Shown here piece after piece: positions 52,044 through 60,445 of a DNA stretch of 64,000 nt; positions within the stretch are counted from its first letter, which is position 1; every line of letters begins with the position of its first letter. Origin of the DNA: Balneolaceae bacterium. GTDB taxonomy: Bacteria > Bacteroidota > Rhodothermia > Balneolales > Balneolaceae. The stretch is taken from positions 1 through 64,000 of the forward strand of contig SLKI01000053.1 of the NCBI GenBank assembly GCA_007134695.1, in the 5' to 3' direction. Under the pieces are notes generated by a model. That model was not told the origin of the DNA, searched no databases, and saw only the letters and a list, made by a program, of their open reading frames with translations. The position numbers were made by a program, and so were the translations under genes.

Positions 52044-54311
52044 GTGTCATACTTGTACAGATTAGCTCTGATTCCGTTCATTTTTTCGGCAGCTATTTCA
52101 ACTGAAGTTCACTCGAGTTCAAATTCCGAGAATCGGCCCGGCATAACCGGGGAATTGCAGGAAGATCCGCCTCTGGAAGGGATCATTCTCGACGCTGACT
52201 CCGATGAACCGCTTCCCGGTGCCACAATCTTCCTTTCGGAAGTGGAGACAGGAAGCACTGCAGGCCGGGACGGCAAATTTCGGATCGAAGCTCTTCCACC
52301 GGGCTCCTATATGGCAGAAGTGAGATTTATAGGATATCGAAGCCGCATAATTGAGATCGATCATCCGGTGGATGATGAACTGGTGATCCGGCTGGAAGCT
52401 GATCTGATCCGTTCACTCGATGTTGTTGTGACCAGCTCTCCGCTCGGCCGTGATCTCCAGTACCAGCCTGCGAGAGCATTGAATGTACGTGAACTCCAGG
52501 CCAGAACCGCACCTTCTGTTGGTGAGATACTCGACGGCAGCCCCGGAGTCACAATGCGCTCCTTCGGTTCGGCTCCCGCCAGGCCGGTCATCCGGGGGAT
52601 GGATGGGGAGAGAATTCTGATTCTGCAAAACGGCGAGCGGCTCGGAGACCTCTCTGCAACGGCTCATGATCACGCTGTTCATATCGATCCGCTTCTTATT
52701 GACCGAGTAGAGGTAGTACGCGGCCCTGCCAGCCTGCTCTATGGATCGAGTGCGCTGGGGGGAGTGGTCAATCTGTTCAGCTTCGGATTGCCGAGGGAAT
52801 GGGATGAAGGCCGGGGTGGTGAACTGCGTCTTCAGGGAGCTTCTGTCAATCGGCTGGGGGCAGGAACAATCCGAGGCAGGATCGGAGAGGAGCAGTGGGC
52901 ACTGACCGGATTTGCCAATTATCGGCACGGTGGGAACATACGGACGCCCGACGGGCACTTGCCGGGAAGCTGGCTCGACAGCTACAGCTTTGGCAGCGGT
53001 TTCGGATACAGAAACGGTCGAATTGAAAGCGGTACTGTCATATCGACGATGGGCTTTGATTACGGGCTTCCCGAAGGGCTCGATGATCCGGCTGAGTCGG
53101 TGGAAATTCGCAGCGACCGCTGGTCAGCCCAGTCGATCACCACTATTGGGATGAGTGGAAGTTTTTTTGAAAAACTGGAATTGCGGATGAATGCCGACTG
53201 GTTCGATCAGAAGGAGATCGAGGTTGAAAGAGTTGGAGATGGAACAGTCGAAGAGGATCTTGATCTTCGTTTTGAACAGCTTGCCTCCTCCGGAACGGTA
53301 TTGATGCATCACCGGCCGCTGGCAGGTTTCGAAGGAGTTTGGGGACTCCATCTGAATTACCGGAATATAGAGGTGAGCGGGGATGAAGCATTGACACCCG
53401 ACGCACGGTCGGCGCATGCCGGTCTGTTTATATATGAAGAGGTGGATATCGGTCAGATCACATCATTTCAGCTGGGCAGCCGTCTGGAGTATCAGCGCAT
53501 GGGGTTGCATGAAAATGAGATGTTCTATGATGTATCTGAATATGGAGTTCGCCGAAACCTGATCTTTTCCGGATCGGTCGGGTTCAACGTTCGTCCTACC
53601 GAACGTCTGGAACTGGGGATGCAGCTTGCCCGGGCGTATCGGACGCCGACACTGGAGGAGCTGTATGCCGACGCCCCGCACCCGGGTGCAGGTGTTTACG
53701 AAATTGGAGATTCCGACCTTTCCAATGAGGTGAGTATCGGTAGTGACCTCTTTATACGCTATCTGGATGATTCGGTTCATATAGAAGTAACAGGATTTCT
53801 CAACCTGGTCAATCACTATATCATGTTTTCCCCGACCGGAGAAACAGATAACCCTTCAGGTTTGCCGGTCTACTATTATCATGCGCACGATGCGACTCTT
53901 AAGGGGTTCGAGGCGGATCTGCAGATGCAACTGAGCCAACGGTTCCGAACCGGCTTTACACTGGATGCGGTTTACGGGAGCCGACGGGATGCAGATAGTA
54001 CTCCCTTGCCTTACATGCCGCCACCCAGGTTGAGATGGAATATGGAATTTGAAAGCGGCAGCTGGTCAGCCGGAATGAGACTGCGTGGTGTATCAAGTCA
54101 GAACAGAGTTGCACCGCTGGAGGAACCGACCGGCCGCTACCTGCTTGCCGGCCTGGATGCCGGGTATCGGTTTGACACGGGTGTTCGGGTTCATGCACGG
54201 CTCGACAATCTGTTTAATGTGCGGTACCGGGATCATCTGAGCCGAGTCGAAGACCGGCAAAACCCGATGCCCGGCCGAAATCTGGTGCTCTCTATCCATC
54301 ATGAGTTTTGA
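52044..54311 (+). CDS. ZnuD-like TonB-dependent outer-membrane receptor
   Basis: 755 residues, GTG start, signal peptide about 1-24. A CarboxypepD_reg-like domain is at 42-118 (GIILDADSDEPLPGATIFL, FIGYRSRIIEI), a TonB-box-like DVVVTSS at 126-132, a plug with GMDGERILILQNGERLGDLSATAHDHAVH and IDPLLIDRVEVVRGPASLLYGSSALGGVVNLF, then a 22-strand type barrel ending in F (LVLSIHHEF). The plug segment with H208, H210 and H213 and the following IDPLL.DRVEVVRGPA is very close to the zinc receptor ZnuD. It probably imports zinc, using TonB energy. Confidence 0.88.
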   Translation: MSYLYRLALIPFIFSAAISTEVHSSSNSENRPGITGELQEDPPLEGIILDADSDEPLPGATIFLSEVETGSTAGRDGKFRIEALPPGSYMAEVRFIGYRSRIIEIDHPVDDELVIRLEADLIRSLDVVVTSSPLGRDLQYQPARALNVRELQARTAPSVGEILDGSPGVTMRSFGSAPARPVIRGMDGERILILQNGERLGDLSATAHDHAVHIDPLLIDRVEVVRGPASLLYGSSALGGVVNLFSFGLPREWDEGRGGELRLQGASVNRLGAGTIRGRIGEEQWALTGFANYRHGGNIRTPDGHLPGSWLDSYSFGSGFGYRNGRIESGTVISTMGFDYGLPEGLDDPAESVEIRSDRWSAQSITTIGMSGSFFEKLELRMNADWFDQKEIEVERVGDGTVEEDLDLRFEQLASSGTVLMHHRPLAGFEGVWGLHLNYRNIEVSGDEALTPDARSAHAGLFIYEEVDIGQITSFQLGSRLEYQRMGLHENEMFYDVSEYGVRRNLIFSGSVGFNVRPTERLELGMQLARAYRTPTLEELYADAPHPGAGVYEIGDSDLSNEVSIGSDLFIRYLDDSVHIEVTGFLNLVNHYIMFSPTGETDNPSGLPVYYYHAHDATLKGFEADLQMQLSQRFRTGFTLDAVYGSRRDADSTPLPYMPPPRLRWNMEFESGSWSAGMRLRGVSSQNRVAPLEEPTGRYLLAGLDAGYRFDTGVRVHARLDNLFNVRYRDHLSRVEDRQNPMPGRNLVLSIHHEF

Positions 54312-54350
54312 TTGACAAGCCGGAGCAGGTTCGCAGTAGGGGTATGTACC

Positions 54351-54390
54351 GGGCCGGCCAAAGCGAAAGGGGGCCGGCCAAAGCGAAAGG
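54351..54390 (+). repeat. perfect 20-bp tandem duplication after the TonB receptor gene
   Basis: Units 54351-54370 and 54371-54390 are identical and begin GGGCCGGCCAAAGCG. The palindrome GGCCGGCC inside each unit is also a restriction-type site. It is intergenic, 39 bases after the receptor's stop. Confidence 0.95.
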
Positions 54391-54421
54391 ACGGATTGTT
54401 GCCGGCTGGGGCCGGGTAAAC

Positions 54422-54676
54422 TCAGGTTCGGGTCAGAGGGACCAGTACCACATCTTCGAAATCCAGATCGAGTTCACTCAAGAGAGGTTCGGCAATCTCA
54501 ATAATCTCCTCATCCGAATATTGCTCCAGTCCTTCCAGTTGAACAAAGAGTTTGTTATGAGTTTCATCCAGGTTGAATCGGTACTGGTTCGACTCAAAAA
54601 GCTCGGCAAGAGTCTTTGCCAGAAACTCGACATCTTCCAGCCAGGCCTGGTATTGTGACTCGTTATTTGGTTCCAT
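54422..54676 (-). CDS. small acidic protein, unknown
   Basis: 84 residues, strongly acidic, soluble, apparently alpha/beta (WLEDVEFLAKTLAELFESNQYRFNLDETHNKLFVQLEGL, then EIIEIAEPLLSELDLDFEDVVLVPL). It has no cysteine, no signal and no motif I know. Amino-acid use is protein-like, nothing else occupies the stretch, and the start is a clear ATG divergent from anmK, so I take it as real. Confidence 0.65.
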   Translation of the reverse strand: MEPNNESQYQAWLEDVEFLAKTLAELFESNQYRFNLDETHNKLFVQLEGLEQYSDEEIIEIAEPLLSELDLDFEDVVLVPLTRT

Positions 54677-54856
54677 TTTCGGGTCGATGATCTATCTCTC
54701 CGTTACAACGGGTAAACCCGGTTCATTTATCGGATATCCTGTTGTAATCTGTGAGAGTTTTATTTTCATTTTGAATGACTCTGTAGCAACGTTGACTCTG
54801 TAAGATCGGTCAATCAGTGGCAACAAAGGAATTCCGAACAAAATAGGGATTGGCTC

Positions 54857-56041
54857 ATGTCGAACCAACAGATCGAAAATTTGAATCGGATCGCCGCTGC
54901 CCCTGTCAGAACCATACTCGGGGTGATGAGTGGTACGTCGATGGACGGCGTGGATCTGGCGCTCTGCCGGATTAAGGGAGCTTCATTTAGTACGGAACTG
55001 GAGCTTCTGGAGTTTGATGTGGCCGATCCAGGTGCTCATATCAGAGAGCGATTCCAGAAGCTGGCATTCGGCCGGGATTTGAATTTGGCGGGAACAATCC
55101 AGTTCGAGAGGGAACTTGAAGAGGTCTGGATCGATCTGATTCTGAAACAACTGGATCTATGGAAGATTCAGCCGGATCAGGTAGATCTTCTGGCCAGCCA
55201 CGGCCAGACAATTTTTCATAAACCGGATCGAAACAGCGGCCTGCACTCCACATTGCAACTGGTCGACGGTGATCGTCTCGCTGCCGCTCTCGGTGTAACC
55301 ACTGTCAGTGACTTCAGGCAAAAGCATATTGCAGCAGGATATGAGGGGGCACCACTGGCCCCGCTGGCTGAACTGCTGCTATTCTCTCACCCCCGAATAC
55401 ATCGCCTGTTTCTGAACCTGGGGGGAATTGCTAACATCACAGTTCTGCGAGCAGCAGAAGGAACGAATCCGAAGGTTCCGTTTGCAACTGATACCGGGCC
55501 TGCAAATACGCTTCTCGATGCGGCGGCACAGCGACTTCTGCCCGGTAAGGATATGGATGAGGATGGAGAGGTGGCCCGCAGCGGCCGTGTGAACCATACA
55601 CTTCTTGAAAAGCTGATGACCCACCCGTTTTTTCGCCGCCGGGAGCCTGCGTCGACAGGGCCGGAGGAGTTTTCCTGGGAGTGGGTTTATCGGACGATGC
55701 TGGAAACGGCCCCGGACCTTCAGACACCCGACCTTCTGGCAACACTGGTCGAGCTGACAGCCCTCTCGGTTTCTCATGCAACAGAGAGGCATATTCGAGG
55801 TGAGCCGGCCGAGATTGTAGTAAGCGGCGGCGGAATTCATAACCGCTGCCTGATGGATCGGCTTGCCAAACATCTTCATTCATATCAGATACGTTCCAGT
55901 GAAGAGCTTGGCGTCCGGCCGGACGCCAAAGAGGCGGCTCTTTTTGCAGTCCTTGCCAATGAAGCGGTTGCCGGACGTGGGTGGATCAGCGATAGTGGCG
56001 AGCGATTTACTGTGGGAAAAATCAGTCTCCCCAACGAATAG
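54857..56041 (+). CDS. anmK: anhydro-N-acetylmuramic acid kinase
   Basis: 394 residues. Hsp70/actin-like kinase with the AnmK motifs GVMSGTSMDGVDLALC at about 19-34, ASHGQTIFHKP, VSDFRQKHIAAGYEGAPLAP, LNLGGIANITVL, ATDTGPANTLLDAA and EIVVSGGGIHNRCLM. It phosphorylates and opens 1,6-anhydro-MurNAc during wall recycling. The 3' end overlaps the converging gene by 20 bases. Confidence 0.95.
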   Translation: MSNQQIENLNRIAAAPVRTILGVMSGTSMDGVDLALCRIKGASFSTELELLEFDVADPGAHIRERFQKLAFGRDLNLAGTIQFERELEEVWIDLILKQLDLWKIQPDQVDLLASHGQTIFHKPDRNSGLHSTLQLVDGDRLAAALGVTTVSDFRQKHIAAGYEGAPLAPLAELLLFSHPRIHRLFLNLGGIANITVLRAAEGTNPKVPFATDTGPANTLLDAAAQRLLPGKDMDEDGEVARSGRVNHTLLEKLMTHPFFRRREPASTGPEEFSWEWVYRTMLETAPDLQTPDLLATLVELTALSVSHATERHIRGEPAEIVVSGGGIHNRCLMDRLAKHLHSYQIRSSEELGVRPDAKEAALFAVLANEAVAGRGWISDSGERFTVGKISLPNE

Positions 56042-56957
56042 GGCCTGAATCACTGCAGAGCCGCTCATACTGGCCGATCAGGCGGTCACGGACCGGGATA
56101 CTCTTCCTGTAGATCTCCTTTTGCCGGTCAAGATAGGTTTCACGCCCTTCCGGGGTTTCTATCCGGATCGGCTTCAGGCCTCTCTCCCGAAGGTCATAGG
56201 GGCTGGCTTTCATATCGATAACTCTCGCCTCCAGGGCAAGGAAAAACGCTTTTCGGAGCAGATCTCCCGAAATCCAGGGGTGGAATTTGAAAGCCCATTT
56301 ATAGAGATCCATATTGGTGTGCAGACAGCCTGCCTGCTCAAATTCAGGGAACCTCTTCCTGCTGAGTCGGTGACGGTTTTTCGGGCGGGCCGGATCGGTG
56401 AGAAAGCGGTAGGCATCGAAATGGGTGCAGACCAGGGGACGTGAATCGACGAACTGTTCGATCTCTTTCGGGCTCATTCGCAGCGGAATTTGTTGGTGCC
56501 GGACTTGTTCCGTCTTGTATACCATGGCCCATTCATGCATACCGAAGCAGCCGAACGAAGGCTTATGTTCCCGGCTCTTTCTCAAAAGGCGGAGAATCCA
56601 TCTTGCGGATGATAATCTCTGGCGGGGAAACTGTTCCGGGTCGAGATAGGCGATTCCGTTTCGACAGACCAGTTCAGGGATATCGGGAAGAGGTTCATCT
56701 TCGATTTGCAGGACTTTTCCCCAGCCTGGACTCCAGGTTTTCAGGGCAGAGGGGCGGAATGCGTAGTACTCAAATAGAAAGTCAAAAACCGGATCTTTTC
56801 CTCCCCGGGATCTATTTTCAAGCCAGGGGTCGAGGGTTGCCGACAGCTGCTCCCGGTGCTGTCTGGCGGAGGCACTCCACTCCCTGCAAGTGAGTTGTTC
56901 GAACGAATCGAGTCCTTTCGTCTGATAGTGTTTAGCTATATCGCAGTTCTCAACCAT
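56022..56957 (-). CDS. conserved protein annotated elsewhere as 3-methyladenine DNA glycosylase
   Basis: 311 residues from ATG 56957; the frame continues upstream into the 30-bp repeats, but those residues look non-coding. Conserved blocks: VFDFLFEYYAFRPSALKTWSPGWGK, CFGMHEWAMVY, LVCTHFDAYRFLTDPARPKN, GCLHTNMDLYKWAFK, RVIDMKASPYDLRERGLKPIRIETPEGRETY. Actinobacterial proteins with the same blocks carry the glycosylase label, but none of the AlkA, Tag or AAG folds' motifs are seen, so I regard the activity as unsupported. Converges with anmK, overlapping it by 20 bases. Confidence 0.72.
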   Translation of the reverse strand: MVENCDIAKHYQTKGLDSFEQLTCREWSASARQHREQLSATLDPWLENRSRGGKDPVFDFLFEYYAFRPSALKTWSPGWGKVLQIEDEPLPDIPELVCRNGIAYLDPEQFPRQRLSSARWILRLLRKSREHKPSFGCFGMHEWAMVYKTEQVRHQQIPLRMSPKEIEQFVDSRPLVCTHFDAYRFLTDPARPKNRHRLSRKRFPEFEQAGCLHTNMDLYKWAFKFHPWISGDLLRKAFFLALEARVIDMKASPYDLRERGLKPIRIETPEGRETYLDRQKEIYRKSIPVRDRLIGQYERLCSDSGPIRWGD

Positions 56958-57090
56958 ATCAGAAGATAAAAGAATGTGTGCGAAAAACGGTGCCCGATTT
57001 CCGGGTTCAGATTCGTATTTTTGCAGTGGATACGGCCTTCCTGAAGAGCGGAAACCGACAGTTTGGGAGCTGAATGAAGGGAAGCCGGCA

Positions 57091-57210
57091 GAACCGGTGC
57101 CGACCAGACCGATGCCGGCAGAACTGTGGCCGACAAAACCGATGCCGGCAGAACCGGTGCCGACCAAACCGATGCCGGCAGAACTGAGGCCGACAAAACC
57201 GGTGCCAACA
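57091..57210. repeat. four 30-bp tandem units (A-B-A-B) between divergent genes
   Basis: Units 57091-57120, 57121-57150, 57151-57180 and 57181-57210 share CCGACnAnACCG and TGCCnnCA; units 1/3 and 2/4 are closest, giving a 60-bp higher order. In the plus frame they read EPVPTRPMPA-type decapeptides. The same stretch is also open on the minus strand. It lies between the glycosylase-like gene (minus, start 56957) and the aminotransferase (plus, start 57250). Confidence 0.95.
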
Positions 57211-57249
57211 GATGAAGAATCTATTCAACCTGAAATCGATAACAGCCTG

Positions 57250-58437
57250 ATGACACGATCCAGAGAAAATTTTTATCGGCATGTAGCCCAGACAAGCGAA
57301 GAACCGATCGGTATCGAGATTGAAAAAGCCGACGGGGTTTGGCTCTATTCGGCGGATGGCGGGGCCTATGTCGATCTCATTTCGGGAATTGCGGTGAGTA
57401 GTCTGGGGCATCGGCATCCTGTGGTCCTTGAGGCGATCTCGAAGCAGCTGGAGCGGCATCTGCACGTGATGGTCTATGGAGAGATGATTCAAAAACCGCA
57501 ATCGGATCTGGCCGGTTTGTTGACACAACAGCTGCCGGAAAAACTGGACCGTGTCTATTTTGTAAATAGTGGAACCGAGTCGGTTGAGGGTGCACTGAAG
57601 CTGGCTAAAAAATACACCGGCCGATCCGGTTTCGTATCCTTTGAAAACAGCTATCACGGAGACACTCACGGCTCTCTGAGTGTGACAGGCCGTGCTATCT
57701 ATCGGGATCCCTATGAGCCGCTCTTGCCGAACGTTCAATTTTTAACGTTCAACGACCCGGAACAGTTGAACAGAATCGACTCGTCGACGGCTGCAGTGAT
57801 CCTGGAGCCGATTCAGGGTGAGGGCGGAGTGGTTCCGGCAGATACCCGCTGGCTGGAGATGGTTCGCAAAAGGTGCGATGAAACCGGAGCGCTGCTCATC
57901 TTCGACGAAATTCAGACCGGATACTTTCGCACCGGCCGGCTTTTTGCATTTCAGCACTACGGTGTGGTTCCCGATATCCTCTGTATGGCCAAAGCGATGG
58001 GTGGAGGGATGCCGATTGGCGGTTTCGTGTCGTCGTCGGAGATTTTCCAATCTTTCCAAGTGAACCCGCCGCTGAATCATGTCACCACATTTGGCGGGCA
58101 TCCGGTTAGCTGTGCGGCAGCTCATGCTGCACTGAAAGAGCTTCTTGATGGGGGGTATCGGGATAAAGCGGGTTGGATCGAGGAGACCGCCCGGGAGATG
58201 CTTCATGGAGACGGGATCGAGGAGCTGCGCGGACTGGGGGCCCTGCTCGGCCTTCAGTTAACCGATCGTGAGAGAGCACGCAAGGCGGTAGAATATGCAC
58301 TCGATCACGGAGTTCTTGTCGGATGGACACTCCACTCCGACACGCTGATCCGGATAGCCCCGCCTTTAACCATCGATGAGAAAACTTTGAAAGAGTCGCT
58401 GCAGGTGTTGCTCGACGGAATCGCTGCGTCGGCCTGA
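57250..58437 (+). CDS. class III PLP-dependent aminotransferase (ornithine/GABA type)
   Basis: 395 residues from ATG 57250. The open frame begins at ATG 56974 and would add 92 residues including the proline-rich repeats, but that start is only 17 bases from the divergent gene's start, leaving no room for promoters. Conserved parts: YVDLISGIAVSSLGHRHPVV, FVNSGTESVEGALKLAKKYTGR, ILEPIQGEGGVVPA, LLIFDEIQTGYFRTGRLFAFQHYGVVPDILCMAKAMGGGMPIGG (PLP lysine in AKAMGGG). The closest reactions are acetylornithine, ornithine or 4-aminobutyrate transamination; the substrate is not determined. Confidence 0.88.
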   Translation: MTRSRENFYRHVAQTSEEPIGIEIEKADGVWLYSADGGAYVDLISGIAVSSLGHRHPVVLEAISKQLERHLHVMVYGEMIQKPQSDLAGLLTQQLPEKLDRVYFVNSGTESVEGALKLAKKYTGRSGFVSFENSYHGDTHGSLSVTGRAIYRDPYEPLLPNVQFLTFNDPEQLNRIDSSTAAVILEPIQGEGGVVPADTRWLEMVRKRCDETGALLIFDEIQTGYFRTGRLFAFQHYGVVPDILCMAKAMGGGMPIGGFVSSSEIFQSFQVNPPLNHVTTFGGHPVSCAAAHAALKELLDGGYRDKAGWIEETAREMLHGDGIEELRGLGALLGLQLTDRERARKAVEYALDHGVLVGWTLHSDTLIRIAPPLTIDEKTLKESLQVLLDGIAASA

Positions 58438-58461
58438 AACATCTTCGAAAAGTTTTCGGTG

Positions 58462-59511
58462 CTAAAAAAGGTGCAGTTGACCTCCGTCCGGCCGACGGAA
58501 ATGTTCGACGGAGAGACGCGGCCACTCCCGGTCCAGGCCGAGCCGTTTACGATGGTGTTTGAACAGTTTGCGAATCTGGTCGGCGTAGTTGCCTCGGCCC
58601 CGGAACCGTTCACCGAACTCCGAACGGTTCAGCTTTCCCTGTCGGAAATCGAGAATCCGGTTGATGACTTTTTGCTTCCGGTCCGGAAAATGTTGTTCCA
58701 GCCATTCGACAAAAAGATCTTTAACTCCGTATGGCAGCCGCAAGAGTGTATAGCCGGCGCCGCAAGCACCGGCTGCAGCAGATTTTTCGAGAATGGCAAC
58801 GGTTTCGTGATCGGTCAGCCCCGGGATGATCGGGGCAACGTTAACTGACACGGGAATACCCGCACGACTCAAAGCCCGAACCGCATCAAGCCTGCGCTCC
58901 GGCCTTGAGGTTCTTGGTTCCATAATGCGGGCAAGATCATCGTCCAGTGTTGTGATCGACAGGGTAACACGCACAGCGTTATATCGGGCAAGTTGCGAGA
59001 GCAGGTCGATATCTCTGGTCACCAGGTAGTTTTTGGTGATCAGCCCTGCCGGATTCCGGGCATCGGCCAGCACTTCCAGGCAGGAGCGTGTAATCTCCAA
59101 CTGTTTTTCTACCGGCTGATAGGGGTCGGTGACACCGCTCAGGACAATCGGTTCCGGCTTCCATGCCGGGCTGGCTAGAGTTTTCCGAAGGAGGTGTGCG
59201 GCATCACGTTTGACAACGATACGCGACTCAAAATCAAGACCGGCGGACATTCCGAGGAATTCATGCATCGGACGCGCGTAACAGTAGATACATCCATGTT
59301 CACAGCCGCGATAAGGATTGATACTTTTACTAAATGGAATATCCGGACTGCTGTTCTCGGAAATGATCTTTTGGGTCGAGTCGGTGATCAGTTCCCTTTT
59401 CTGATTTGGCCGTTCTCCACTCTCCGGATCGAGGTCATAATCCAGGTGTACCTCCTCGAAACGGTTTTTCGGGTTGTCGGAACTACCTCTTCCTCGTATC
59501 GGCTGTTTCAT
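58462..59511 (-). CDS. PA0069-family radical SAM protein
   Basis: 349 residues from ATG 59511; the frame extends upstream but the hydrophobic residues there look untranslated. The radical SAM cluster motif CEHGCIYCYA (CxxxCxxC) is around residue 69, preceded by the family's INPYRGCEHGC. Then LSGVTDPYQPVEKQLEITRSCLEVL, TKNYLVTRDIDLL, SITTLDDDLARIMEPRTSRPERRLDAV and NVAPIIPGLTDHE. The related spore photoproduct lyase fold acts on DNA, but the function of this family is unknown. Confidence 0.87.
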   Translation of the reverse strand: MKQPIRGRGSSDNPKNRFEEVHLDYDLDPESGERPNQKRELITDSTQKIISENSSPDIPFSKSINPYRGCEHGCIYCYARPMHEFLGMSAGLDFESRIVVKRDAAHLLRKTLASPAWKPEPIVLSGVTDPYQPVEKQLEITRSCLEVLADARNPAGLITKNYLVTRDIDLLSQLARYNAVRVTLSITTLDDDLARIMEPRTSRPERRLDAVRALSRAGIPVSVNVAPIIPGLTDHETVAILEKSAAAGACGAGYTLLRLPYGVKDLFVEWLEQHFPDRKQKVINRILDFRQGKLNRSEFGERFRGRGNYADQIRKLFKHHRKRLGLDREWPRLSVEHFRRPDGGQLHLF

Positions 59512-59758
59512 GATTACATAAATTGCACATATAACGTAATGCTTTTTCAAAAAAATTACCAGCAAGCATATCACACTTTGAAAATGATCACCGCGGAGGG
59601 CATCGGCTGCCCGGCAGAACAACCGATCCATCCACCCGATCCTCACCTATTCCAATAAATCTGTAAAGCTCGTTATATTTAACAGTAGCAGCGGTGCACG
59701 AAACCATCTACCGCTGCTTCTATTTATAAATTTTGAATCCGAAAACCATCAAGCGGAT

Positions 59759-60343
59759 ATGGCAGCTGTAAATTCAACAATGCTCGAACTTGGAACCGAG
59801 GCTCCCGGTTTTTCACTGACAGACACAGTCAGCGGCAAGGAGGTCTCAAAGGATCAATTCAGAGGGAAGAAGGCTCTCCTGGTGATGTTTATCTGCAATC
59901 ACTGCCCGTATGTGAAACATATAAAGGAGGCACTCGTCGACTATGCAGACGACTATCAACCGAAAGGGGTGGGAATTGTTGCGATCAGTTCAAATGATGT
60001 TGAGAACTATCCTGATGACTCACCCGACAAGATGAAAGAGGACGCGGAGAGATTCGGATACCCATTTCCTTATCTGTTTGATGAGACTCAGGAGGTGGCC
60101 AAAGCTTACCGTGCTGCCTGCACACCGGACTTCTACCTCTTCGACGGAGATCTTCAGCTTGCCTACCGGGGGCAATTCGACAACAGCCGCCCGAAAAACA
60201 ACAAACCGGTGACAGGCAGAGACCTGCGGGAAGCGACCGACAAGATGCTTGCAGGTGAGTCTGTCAGCGAAGAGCAGGTGCCCAGCATCGGGTGCAATAT
60301 CAAGTGGAAAAAGGGGAACGAACCGGACTACTACTCAGTCTGA
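59759..60343 (+). CDS. thioredoxin-fold (AhpC/TSA-like) protein
   Basis: 194 residues, no signal peptide. LELGTEAPGFSLTDTVSGKEVSKDQFRGKKALLVMFICNHCPYVKHI: redoxin-type start with a CNHC active-site motif (CxxC) at about residues 45-48. Then FGYPFPYLFDETQEVAKAYRAACTPDFYLFDGD, the conserved cis-proline region. Widespread cytoplasmic thioredoxin-like family of unknown partner. 103 bases before the TetR gene. Confidence 0.88.
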   Translation: MAAVNSTMLELGTEAPGFSLTDTVSGKEVSKDQFRGKKALLVMFICNHCPYVKHIKEALVDYADDYQPKGVGIVAISSNDVENYPDDSPDKMKEDAERFGYPFPYLFDETQEVAKAYRAACTPDFYLFDGDLQLAYRGQFDNSRPKNNKPVTGRDLREATDKMLAGESVSEEQVPSIGCNIKWKKGNEPDYYSV

Positions 60344-60414
60344 GCGGCGAACTCTCCGCTCTGAAGATGTTTTCGTAAATCAGGTTGATTTTGACGGTTA
60401 ATTTCATAAATTGA

Positions 60415-60435
60415 ACTGTAACTTAACAGTGTTAA
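60415..60435. promoter_or_regulatory. candidate TetR operator upstream of the tetR-fadE pair
   Basis: Two overlapping inverted repeats: ACTGT (60415-60419) with ACAGT (60426-60430), and TTAAC (60423-60427) with GTTAA (60431-60435). They end 10 bases before the TetR start, a usual place for autoregulation. Confidence 0.45.
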
Positions 60436-60445
60436 CCTCGAGCTT

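Noticed and set aside
57007-57738. Minus-strand frame of 243 codons opposite the aminotransferase, rich in H, R and C repeats
   Set aside because: It reads through the 30-bp repeats and the coding region of a clear class III aminotransferase; the repetitive ending is only the complement of the minisatellite.
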